Assembly (NCBI RefSeq): GCF_029168945.1
Contig: NC_083605.1
Coordinates: 32,749,280 to 32,813,279 of the forward strand
Length of the DNA stretch: 64,000 nt
Direction: 5' to 3'
DNA from: Cannabis sativa
Lineage: Eukaryota; Streptophyta; Magnoliopsida; Rosales; Cannabaceae
Shown: one piece after another, positions 24,368-34,357 of the stretch
Layout of the letters: each line of letters begins with the position of its first letter
How positions within the stretch are numbered: the stretch's first letter is position 1
The notes under the pieces: generated by a model
The model's database searches: none
Seen by the model: the letters and a program-made list of their open reading frames with translations, nothing else
What the model was told of the DNA's origin: nothing
Translations under genes and position numbers: made by a program

Positions 24368-24777
24368 GTATGTCAATCTGACTTTCTTTGTTGTTTTGGT
24401 ATTTGTTTTGCTAAACTGTGATTTTCAACGATTTTATGCGATTTTTGTGCGATTTAAACATGTTTTTTCATTTGCCTCTGTTACATTTTGCGAGTTTATG
24501 AAATTTCAATGCGATTTGTGTGCGATTTAGACTTTTTTCAATTACCACTGTTTTATTTTGCGAGTTTATGCGATTTTCGTGCGATTGTTGTGCGATTTTA
24601 CTATGCTGAATATGGCTCTGCTATTTTCTGCGATTTTATGCGACATATATGTGATATTTGTGTGACTTTCATATGCTGTTTTATGCTGTGAACCAACCTG
24701 ATCTTTTCTGCGATTTTATGCAACGTGTATGCGATATTTGTGCGATAATTAATATTTTTTTTCGTTTTTTTTTTCAG
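24368..24777 (+). repeat. Ulp1-gene intron with five TGCGA clusters
   Basis: This intron runs from GTATGT to TTTTCAG. It contains about five clusters such as TGCGAGTTTATGCGATTTTC, each with copies spaced 10-11-11 bp on the plus strand. Some single copies are mutated (GAAA, GTGA, GCAA), which shows that the spacing outlives the exact motif. Confidence 0.65.
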
Positions 24778-25726
24778 ATGGTTGTTCTTCAAATTTTGTA
24801 TCCTAGGAATTGGGAGGTGGACTATTGGAAGAGCAATTGTGAGGGTGAGGTCCCCACGGTGGAAATGGGGTTGGATGAGGTCGAAGAAACGCAAGTCGGG
24901 GCGCAAGATTCGACCGCATTCCAGACCCAAGCCGAACGGGTGGCGGATTATGTGAAAAGGTCCAAAATTATTCCACCATCCCCACCCAAAGAAGCACCAG
25001 ACGCCTCCACATCTGCCACTGTGCCCCCAACGACTGCTCCAGCCAATGACTCCGACTACCTCTTGTTGGCTAAGAGATTGGAGAAGGTAGAAGCGCAACA
25101 ACTTGCGATTCTCACTGCCCAGACTGAGATGAAGGCTGACTTCAAGAGAAGTCAGAAAGAGATGAAGAATCTTATCATGGATCAAATTGCGACCGTGATA
25201 AGTTTGTTACAGAAGCAGCCTTCGGAGCCGACACAACCATCAGGGCCGGCACATCAATCAGACCCCACACATCCATTAGAGACGGCAGAGCCATTACAGA
25301 CGGTACATCCATCATCGCCGACATATGATGATGATGATGATGATGTCTACCCAGAAGATTGGCAACCTGACGTATGTGACGTTCCTTCTACTCCTGCAAA
25401 CGCCATTGTCATTTCGCTGGGTGATACAGAATCTCAGGATGTGGAAGAGTTGCAGGGGCCACCAGATGGGGGTGGAGTTCTGTAGGCTTAGGCGAAAGCG
25501 GAAGTCGGTTTTCTTGAATGACTACACAGCTGGGAAGAAGAAACAACGACATGGGCCCGTGGTAGTAGACACACTGAAACCGGCGGACCCCCAGCTGTTA
25601 AAATTTTTCCAGAAGTGGATCACTTATGCTAGGGACAATGCTCGTCCTAGGAATGTTCACACTGGCGAAACCACTAGATCCTGGTTCGTGAAATTGATGG
25701 TGCTGAACGAATGGCTCGACGATGCT

Positions 25727-26025
25727 GTAAGTTATTTCTTAACCGAATTAATTTATTGTGTTTTTCATTGTTTGTGCGACTTACATGCGATTTATATGCT
25801 ATATTTGCACTTTATGTTTAATCTGTTTATGCGACTTTTATGCGATTTATATGCGATGTGTGTGCGATGATTCACTGATTTATGTATTTTTTGCGACATG
25901 TGCGATGAAATGGCGATGTTTGTGCGATTTTTGAAACAATTTTGGTAATTTCTTTGTGCGATTTCCTGCAATATTTGTGCGACTTTTATGTGATTGCTGT
26001 CTTACTGTTTTCTTTTGGAACACAG
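25727..26025 (+). repeat. Ulp1-gene intron with four TGCGA clusters
   Basis: The intron begins GTAAGT after LNEWLDDA and ends AACACAG. Four clusters at about 25775-25995 repeat TGCGA(T/C) at 9-11 bp steps on the plus strand, with occasional decayed copies. Confidence 0.65.
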
Positions 26026-26989
26026 CAAATGAATGTCATGGCGCACTTATTGAGAAGAAGACGGACCCTGTACCCAGAAGTCTACACTCGAAAATGTGTA
26101 GTTTTGGACACATCTGCTCCACAGTTCTTTTCCATGTATTGGAATTTGTATGAGGGTGACAAGAGCAAGATGAATGGATGACGGCGTTATGAATTACGTG
26201 CAGGGGATACCGCACAGATACTTGCCATGTTGGGAGAACCAGGATTACATATACTTTGTGTTGCACCTTCCCAAAGAGCGCCACTGGGTGGCAGTTGAGG
26301 TGGATATCGACAACTGGGAGATCATTGTATATGATTCTGATATCGGTGGCACCGTTGAGGCAGCCATGGAGTCATATTTGAAGCCTTACAGCGAGCTATT
26401 TGCGAATCTAATTCGAGCTAGCGGTTATTTCCCATACAACAATTATGTACATCCGGTGGAGTTGGGCGATCTCAGTTAGCTCCTACCCCTGCATTATAGA
26501 CGAGTTACCTCTGAGGTTGCACCACAAACGAACAGCAGGTGAATCTCTTTTTTTTTTTTTGTATATTTTGAGTAATTTATTTAATTTTGCACTCCATTAT
26601 GAATTACTTAACTTAATTGTTGCTAATATTTAGTAATTTTTTTTTAGTGGCAATTGTGGAATGTATGCCATGGAGCACATTGAGCACTTGATGCTGGACC
26701 GGTCGTTGGAGCATGTTCATGATGGTAACATGCTCACCTTTAGACATAGGTGGTGTGTGGACATATTTTACCAGAACTTAACATGGTAGTTTTTTTGTAG
26801 GTTTTTGTAATGTTATTCTTATACACATAAACTCCCCTTTTGTAATTGTATTATAATCTCACCAAAATTATATATAACAAGTAAATTTAAAGCTATTTAA
26901 ATTGTTGCTTGTATCAATTTCTTTATTTTTTTAATTTTTGATAAATACCTGTCAAATGATGACATCTTGAAAAATTATTTTGTTAAGAA

Positions 26990-27361
26990 TCGCATTAAAA
27001 TCGCACATTAATCGCATAATATTGCCAAAAAATACAGAACCAAACAAACTAAAAAATCAAGATTAGTTAACATCGCACTAAAATCGCACACTAATCGCAT
27101 AATATCGCCAAAAAATACAGAACCAAGCAAACTAAAAAACAAGATCCTGTCAGTTGACATCGCACCAAAATCGCACACTAATCGCATAATATCGCCAAAA
27201 AATACAGAACCAAGCAAACTAAAAAACAAGATCCTATCAGTTAACATCGCACTAAAATCGCACAATAATCGCATAATATCGCCAAAAAATACAAAACAAA
27301 ACAAACTAAAAAAACAAGCTCCTGTCAGTTAAAAATCGCACAGTAATCGCATAATGTCGCC
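26990..27361 (-). repeat. Tandem repeat of about 87 bp, each unit with a TGCGA tetrad
   Basis: The marker ATCGCATAAT recurs at 27011, 27094, 27181, 27268 and 27346 (steps 83, 87, 87, 78). Each unit contains four inverted copies of the motif (TCGC on the plus strand) at 10-11-11 bp spacing plus a spacer rich in AAACAAACTAAAAAA. It lies just downstream of the transposase stop codon, in the transposase sense orientation. A weak open frame here is only the repeat. Confidence 0.8.
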
Positions 27362-27467
27362 TAAAAGTCGGTAAACAAACCAAAAAAATATTAATCTAGG
27401 AGAAAATCGCACAATATCCAACAACCAGCAATACAACACATATTCATTTAAATATTAGAGAAATGGT

Positions 27468-30400
27468 TCAAACTCGAGCTTTGCATGTAGCTCTGTTGTG
27501 CCCTGAACCGTAACATAGCGAACAATGACGAGGTTCCACTACCACCTGACCACTAGACGGTCGACGCTTCGTCGATCTTCTACCTGCATTGCTCTTCCTA
27601 GGCCGACCTACTGGTTTTTTCTCCACTGGTACCCCGATTCTTATGTTCTTGATATGTTCCGGTAGTACCCACTCATCCTCCTCGCCAACAATATTAATTG
27701 TGGCATCGTAGATCTTCTTCCACGTTTCTTTAGTGTAATATGGAGAGCAAAGTGTGTACACGCTCACATTCTGACTAACTGCTGCGGCACATGCATGGGG
27801 ACAAGGGATTTTGAGCGTTTGGAAAAGTCCGCAAGTGCATGTTCTCTCCACTAAGTTCACATCACCACCTCTCTCACCTTGAGGACTCGTACCAACGTTG
27901 AACAATTGGGCACCATTACGAAGGACACTCATGAACATACCATCTTTATGTTGATCCTTTAAATCATTTTCAAAAGTAGTAGCCAAAGGAGTAGCGCACT
28001 TACTAGCCTTTTCGAGACGAGAAGCAAACCAATTTTGAAGTGTGAACCTGATGAAGTCAACCAAAATAGTTACTGGATATTTTCTGAATTCTTCTGTCAC
28101 CTTGTTGAAGCTTTCGGCAGCGTTGCTTGTCATTATGTTGTACCGATCGCCTAGACAATAAGGACGAGCCCACTTTTCAAACCCTATTTGCTCTACGTAT
28201 GTAGCAATGGCAGGGTCCATCTATTTCAGCACCTCAAAATGCCTATCACATTCCGTCTTGTTCCATGCGTAAGCTGCAAGCCATATTTGCTGGTTGCATA
28301 CATCAGTCTTAAACTTGTGAACGACATTCATAGTAATATGCTTGAAGCATGCACAGTGACATGCTTCTGGGAAAACAACATCAACAGCATGTTCAATGCT
28401 TTGATGCCTATCCGATATGAACATAAGATTTTCAACCTCACCAATGTCTTCCTTCAACTTCCGCAAGAAATACTTCCAAGAGTCATGATTCTCACTGTCA
28501 ACAATTGCAAAGGCTACTGGAAACAATTGGTTGTTTGCATCGTACGCAACAACAACTAACAGTGTTCCTCCATACTTCGTCTTCAAGAATGTTCCGTCGA
28601 TACTAATCACAGGACGACAAAACTTAAATCCCTTCCTACAAGCATCGAGTGACCAGAAACAGTACTTGAACCGATTATCCTCACTGACAATGTCAGTAAT
28701 AGTGCCTGGATTCTTCTGTTCCAGCATGTAGAAGTAACCATATAATTTCGTATAAGATTCTGCTGGAGTACCCCTCTTGTACTCAACTGCCTTCTCTCTG
28801 CATCTCTAAGCTTTCTCATAACTCATCTTGATGCCATATTCATCAAACATATCCCTCTGTATGTCTTTTGCCTTGTAGTTAGATCCATCTGATGTGTACT
28901 AATGTGACCAATGACCCACGGTGCTGCTTGCCGGTGATCAGAATGTCTAGAATCCAAGTTACATGTGTGTTCGTTGTGAAACACAGTAACCTCAAACATG
29001 TCACAAAGTGCCTTCTTCTTCCCCCTTAATCTCCATTTACAATTTTCATCCTTACAAGTAACGTAAAACACATATGTGCCAGACTTACTTACCATCCACT
29101 CAAAATTATTTTTCAGTGCATACCTTCCCACCACATTCTTCAATTCTTCCTTGTTTTTGTACAACTTGCCAAGATATATCTCCCCTGAAGGCATACCACT
29201 AAGAGATGTTGTACACACATTATTTTCCTCTATGTCTTCCCTTGTCCACACAAGAGGTTTGAATTTAGTAGAAACTTCAAATTCAGATACGAGAGCACTA
29301 TCAGAAGGACCTGGCCGACTGCTACTAGTTCCTGGTGTTTGGCGATTCTCACTACGGGGGGGTCTTCTTTGTCGCTCTACTTGGTTGCTTGGAGTTAGTT
29401 CCATCCTCAGGGGAGGTACATCTGTAGCCACATCATCATCCACACCCAAATCAACCACAGGATCATTGTTGTAAAAGGGAGCATCGAACTCATCTGAATG
29501 ATGAAATTCGATACCCACTCTCTCATCATCTACATTAGTGCCACCTTGCTCGTCCAAACCAACCCCCAGATCAGTTTCTGGGACGAAGGTCCCAACAACA
29601 CTTCTAGGGGTTACATTTCGGGGAGTCTGCTCCAAATTCACATTCTTCTTCACCTTAGTCACAAATAGTGGCAACAAGTTGTCCACACTCATTTTTGCCT
29701 TCATGCTCAAGAACACTCGTAGTTGACTATCTTTCACTAAAACCTCAGGTGGAAACTTAGTGCCTTTCATGTACATGTAAAGAACTTCTAACTTCAATTC
29801 ATACACCAATGGGTCCACCTCCAACTCCTCATGCAAAACTTCACGCAACTTTTTCAAAGGTGGCCAAATAATGTCCAATATCAATGTCTTACTTTTTGAG
29901 GAATCAAATACCCAGTTGAAACCCTCCACAGTCCAAACGCCATCATACAGCACAGGCACAAATACAGATGAATCTGTCCCACAAAAAAATACAAAAAAAT
30001 AAACAGAAAAAATCACCATACAATATCGCACATACATCGCACAAGGTACTACAGAGGTCGCACAACGTCGCCTAATACAACAATAATATGGTGAAGTATA
30101 AAGTCGCACAATAATCGCACAGACAAGGGACAATATCGCATAAAGTCGCACAAGAACACATACATGACAAAATCGCATAATGCTGCACAACATGTCGCAC
30201 ACAAATCGCCTAACTTCAAAATCGCACATAATCGCATAACCATCGTACAATGTCGCCAAAATTAATCATGTCATCCCTAACCTCAAATTTCTGATGAAAT
30301 CGCACAAAGAATCGTATAAAGTCGCATAAAATCGCACAAAAATGGAAAAACCCAGAAAACCACAGACTGTTCGGAACAAACTCTACCTCTATTTTAAGGA

Positions 30401-30490
30401 CACAAAAGCCACAAATTACAACTAACAACGTTCAGATCCATACAATATAACAAAAAACAACACTATTTACTAAGAAAAACACTTACCCAT
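27468..30490 (-). pseudogene. mudrA-like MULE transposase, interrupted
   Basis: Exon 1 contributes only ATGG (30487-30490); exon 2 (27468-29973) continues in phase as M-D-S-S-V-F-V-P-V-L-Y-D. Order along the protein: a PB1-like N-terminus, an acidic and Pro/Arg-rich linker, a MuDR DNA-binding region (IYLGKLYKNKEELKNVV, then CKDENCKWRLRGKK), and a MULE transposase core with DDE residues in ISIDGTF, FISDRH and NAAESF. It ends with a SWIM zinc finger (CTCGLFQTLKIPCPHAC) and a zinc knuckle (CSLCYGSGHNRATC). Breaks: a frameshift around 28890-28915, TAG at 28806-28808, TAG at 28221-28223. It would cut and rejoin the element ends. All catalytic residues remain, so decay looks fairly recent. Confidence 0.85.
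29974..30486 (-). repeat. Transposase 5' intron with about five TGCGA clusters
   Basis: The donor GTAAGT (minus) follows the start codon and the acceptor is GGGACAG. Between 30025 and 30340 TCGCAC/TCGCAT (plus-strand view) recurs at 10-12 bp steps, in groups of four, with one gap of 21 bp that fits two steps. All copies are on the minus strand, the sense strand of the transposase. Confidence 0.7.
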
Positions 30491-30596
30491 TGCTTTGTTG
30501 AGTGTGGTTGACCTTGAGGTTGAAAATGGTGAAGTGTAGGCTGGCCGAGACGTTCAGTTGGTGGTGGTGGTGGTGGCAGTCGGCGGCAGTAGGCAG

Positions 30597-30600
<4 letters not shown>

Positions 30601-30649
<49 letters not shown>

Positions 30650-30688
30650 AAATGAGAAAGAGAGAGAATGTGAAAGAGAGAGAGTGCA

Positions 30689-30732
<44 letters not shown>
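30601..30732. repeat. (GA)n microsatellite in the transposase leader
   Basis: Long perfect and near-perfect GA runs; on the sense strand of the transposase this is a (CT)n leader. Variable-length open frames across it are artefacts. Confidence 0.9.
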
Positions 30733-30879
30733 AAACGAGAGGGAAAGAGAGAGAAAGGGGAGGTTGTTAGATAGGGAGGGCATTTTGGGGTTACTAATGA
30801 CAAAATAGGCATATTTACACAATGTGTAATTTTTTGGTTCAAAATTTGAAGCATGAAAGATCAAATTTCCCTTGCAAAA

Positions 30880-31560
30880 TTTTATACTGCGACTATGAGC
30901 ATCATTTTTAGTGGGATTTAATGTCTCCAATTTTTTTTAATATTTATATATCTATTCTATATAAAATATGAGAATTCTTAATTTATGAGAAATTAAGGTC
31001 GGTTAAACCTAAATATAATAAATCAGTGTTACCATTATTAATAAATTTGTTCATATTGTTTATTTTTTTTATTAAAAATTATTTTCAAATTTTGATATTT
31101 AGAGTTAGTTAAATTTTAAATATTATTTTAAATTAAATTTGAATGTTTTGATAGTTTAACCAAATAAGCATTTTCATTAATTGCGAAGATAAATTTAGGA
31201 CAAATAATAATTTTTTTTTAATTACTATTACAAAGTATAATAGTAATTTTTATTTTTATTTAAATCACTATTATGATTTCAAATTTCAATAATTATCACT
31301 ACATTAAATATTATTAATTTTAAAATTATGATATTAAAAAAACTAAAAATTAAAATAAAATTAACATACGTGACTTGGCACGTAACATCTGTCTAGTATA
31401 CATATATATATTTACACCATATATTAACTTTTTCTTTTAAATTTACATTTATACTTTGACATGAGAATAACACTTTGTTAACAAACTTCCCTGAAAAAAA
31501 TTTAATAGAGAAGCATTAGTAAAAAGTGCTTAATAAAATTAATTTAGAGATTTAGTGAGA
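30880..31560. other. AT-rich intergenic DNA
   Basis: I see no gene or structured repeat between the MULE and the degenerate reading frame that follows. Confidence 0.5.
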
Positions 31561-31568
31561 ATGCTTAC

Positions 31569-32258
31569 TCAAAAAGTTTGATGACAAAGAGAATAAGCTA
31601 AGAAGATTGGATCTTGGCTAGCTTCTACAGCCCACTTGTCTGCATTGAGTTGGGAGTAAGTATCAGTTGTTTGCTCCAAAAGATCAGCTACAAATGGAGC
31701 CAAGTCACTGCCAACCCTGGGTCGAAGCCTCTCTAAAGCCACTGGGCGGTCGACAACTAGAAGACTAGACATGGTGTTTGAGCCTTTATCTGACAACTCC
31801 TCTTTACATCGAGAGGCAAGAACGTTAGCCCTCTGTCAGATTTTAGCAGTTTCTGCGTTGAACCGCTTCCGAAAGATCTGAGCAGTTTCCTCGAGTTGGA
31901 TGCAATCCACTTCCGTCTGCTCGATCGGCCATACTGGGAAGGACAGACTGGTTGGAGGAAGAGTTGTGGGGAAAGCCATCCCCTTAGATGACGGCGGAGC
32001 ATTGGACTCGAAGTTAGACCTAGAGTCCCAAGACTTAGGATCAATGATTTCTTTATTGTTCTGGGAACTCCTCCTATTCCTTCCAATGTTACCTAGCTCT
32101 ACCTTTTTCTTTTTAGCTTCCCTCATCTTGGTATCTTTCCTTATGGCCTCCTCCCTTTCAGCCTTCTGATGCTGATTCAAATCTTGGACGACCTCTACCT
32201 TGGCTTTTTTCCCTTCCCTATAAATATTGGAAACATGATTTTTTTTGGCGAAGACCAT
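31569..32258 (-). pseudogene. Unidentified hydrophilic reading frame with one internal TGA
   Basis: Two blocks are in the same frame, separated by a single TGA at 31836-31838. The upstream block is basic (KAEREEAIRKDTKMREAKKK), then Pro/Ser-rich. The downstream block includes RPVALERLRPRVGSDLAPF and ends SLCHQTF. I do not recognise the family; it resembles gag-like or plant transposon-associated proteins in composition only. Its upstream part may continue at 42724-42991, because the 9.8-kb Copia-type element at 32444-42273 is inserted in this region. Confidence 0.4.
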
Positions 32259-32443
32259 TCCTTCACCCTCTTCATCATCATCTTCAACGATGGGGATAAA
32301 TTATGTCCCCAAAAGTGGAACTTGCTATAATGGCACCACCTAAAGAGCGAGAGATGCAGAGGCTTCTTGGACACTAACTTCTAAAACAGTCTTTGACACC
32401 TTTGCTGTGGGAGATGTTTCTTTGGTCCGTAGCTAGGAAGATA

Positions 32444-34357
32444 TGTTGGGAATTATTTTACCAGGATCTAGATTTACTAACAAGTATGTTGGATTAACAA
32501 CCTAATATGAATTCTAAAACAATGAAAATAAACACCTATAAAGTTAGAAAACCTTACAGTGGGTGCAGCGGAATAATATGACTCCTTCCGTTCAGATCTC
32601 TAGCCCTTGATTCCTTTCTGTAGCAGAGCATCACCAAGATCTGAACCTGGATCTTCTTTTCTCCTTCTTTGATGCAGAAATTCCATAGTCTTCCATACTA
32701 TGATTGAGATACCACTTGATGTGTGTGGGCACTACTCATCTCACAAGGATTTCGAAATTTCTCTCTATTTTTCTCTCTTAATTTCGTGGCTCATGGTCCA
32801 TATAAGAGAAGAGAGCAAGGTTCCTTTATATAGGGAAAAAGGAGAGCACAACTTTCCAAATAAAACAGTTTCCTTAATTACTGTGTAATCAATTAACTGC
32901 CTTATTTAGTGTGATCCACCACTTTCCTATTATAGCTAGGCTTTGATTAGCAATTACATGGCAATTAAAAAATAAAAATAATAATTGGGAAACACAAAGG
33001 AGTGCTCGGCCATAGAGGGAAATGGGCCTCACTTGGATTTTGCAGTTTCCTCAATTTTATTTCTATTTCTCCAAAAATGCCATTTTTCCAATTCTAATCA
33101 TTTAAATGCCAAAACTAATTATTTAATAACTAAAAATAGATTATTAAATAATATTGTCATTTAAAATAATTATTAATTAGACATACAAAGTCTCTTAATT
33201 AATAATTAAACCTAGAAACCCTTTTCTTTACGATTTCATCCTTAAACTGTGAGAATTTATAAAGTAGACATAGTCTAACTTTTAGAATTATAATTGATTA
33301 ATTAAAATCAATTAACTGAGTCTTACAAGCAGTATGGCCTCAACTAGTATGGGGACCATGGGTCTATATAACCGAGCTTCCAATAAGTCGAACCGAATTT
33401 ACCAAGTAAATTCCCTAACTTATTAATTCCTCATTGAATCCACACTTAGAACTTGGAATTGCACTCTCAGTCATATAGAAACGCTCTATATGTTCCACGA
33501 TATAGACACGTCATCAGTTATCCATTGTTATAACCCTAATGTGATCAATGATCCTCTATATAGATGATTTACACTGTACAGGGATTAAATTACCGTAACA
33601 CCCTACAATGTATTTTATCCTTAAAACACTTAACCCTGTATAAATGATATTTCACCTAAGTGAAATGAGATCTCCACCATTTACCTTCGTTTGGTTAAGC
33701 TCGAAGGAAATCATCCTTTACTTCTATTTGCCAAATAGAAGCTATAGATTCCATATTTATGTTAGCGCTCTCCCACTCAATTGTATTACCGTGTTCCCAA
33801 AATGTACGTATTACCCTGATACAATACTAGGCTTAACTAACAAATCAAAGAACACGAATAACACTCTTGAAATTGAGCCTAACCATATCAGGATTTCGAT
33901 CATGTGATCTAGGATCAACAGTTGATATTGAATTGAATAGATATTACGGTAAGTTTTAACATATCTAATCAAAGTTCAATATCGGTCCCTTCCGATGTAT
34001 ACTCCATACATCCGATACTGGTAAACTTTGCCAATGTCCTGGAAAGGACATAACACTTTTCCAAGGTGTAAGAATACCTATCGCTGATTATGCCATGTCA
34101 GTCTAAATCCAGTGTTCTGACAAATCAGGGAATCTACTTTTGAACATATAATAAAGATTATATTCCACTGTGCTGACAACACTATAATCTTTAACCAACC
34201 CATATGTTCTGGACTTAAAAAGAATTCATACATTATATACATATAATCATGAAATAAATCATGTGAACCATGCAACATAAAATGTTATTTCTGATCTTTA
34301 TTAATAAGTAAATCTGATTATATGAAATGAGTTTTATTTAGGGCATAAAACCCAACA
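32444..34357 (-). repeat. 3' LTR of element A
   Basis: On the plus strand it reads TGTTGGGAATTATTTT to ACCCAACA. The adjoining internal sequence on the minus strand, AAGTGGGAGTT, is the polypurine tract. Confidence 0.85.

Larger units (their letters stand above)
23468..26789 (+). pseudogene. DUF1985-Ulp1 (C48 cysteine protease) gene of the MULE, degenerate
   Basis: Inferred exons: 23468-24367, 24778-25726, 26026-26538, 26648-26789. Exon 1 (300 codons from MAPELILPLAEH) is a DUF1985 domain: FGVFWNANDLKFSG, FGRSEFGLITGL, then LCAFVEGVLLS and PWGLLSYQKLL. Exon 2 is a hydrophilic linker with Lys, Pro/Thr-rich and Asp-run segments. Exons 3-4 form the Ulp1 protease: His in RHWVAVEVD, Asp in YDSDIG, Gln in APQTN, Cys in GNCGMY (26655-26657); the catalytic set is complete. 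Breaks: a frameshift near 25480, another near 26170, and TAG at 26477-26479. Family members are thought to remove SUMO-like modifiers; the target is unknown. It ends at TAG 26787-26789, facing the transposase gene tail to tail. Confidence 0.8.
22394..30871. mobile_element. Large Mutator-like transposon with Ulp1 gene (Kaonashi-like), about 8.5 kb
   Basis: The left end is GGGAAATTTGACATTTTATG; the reversed right end is GGGAAATTTGATCTTTCATG, with similarity over about 28 bp. The flanks carry TTGCTAAA (22386-22393) and TTGCAAAA (30872-30879), an 8-bp duplication with one mismatch. Inside lie a plus-strand DUF1985-Ulp1 gene and a convergent minus-strand mudrA-like transposase. MULEs that carry Ulp1-like genes (Kaonashi/KI elements of Arabidopsis, CUMULE of melon) are known. 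Both genes are broken, so this copy is probably immobile on its own. Confidence 0.85.

Noticed and set aside
27008..27304. 98-codon minus-strand frame with repeating DIMRL-CDF text
   Set aside because: It is a translation of the 87-bp tandem repeat and the TGCGA motif; similar CDF/VRF text appears in every frame across the motif arrays.
30463..30930. Leu/Ser-rich and Arg/Glu-rich frames
   Set aside because: They are translations of the (GA)n microsatellite.
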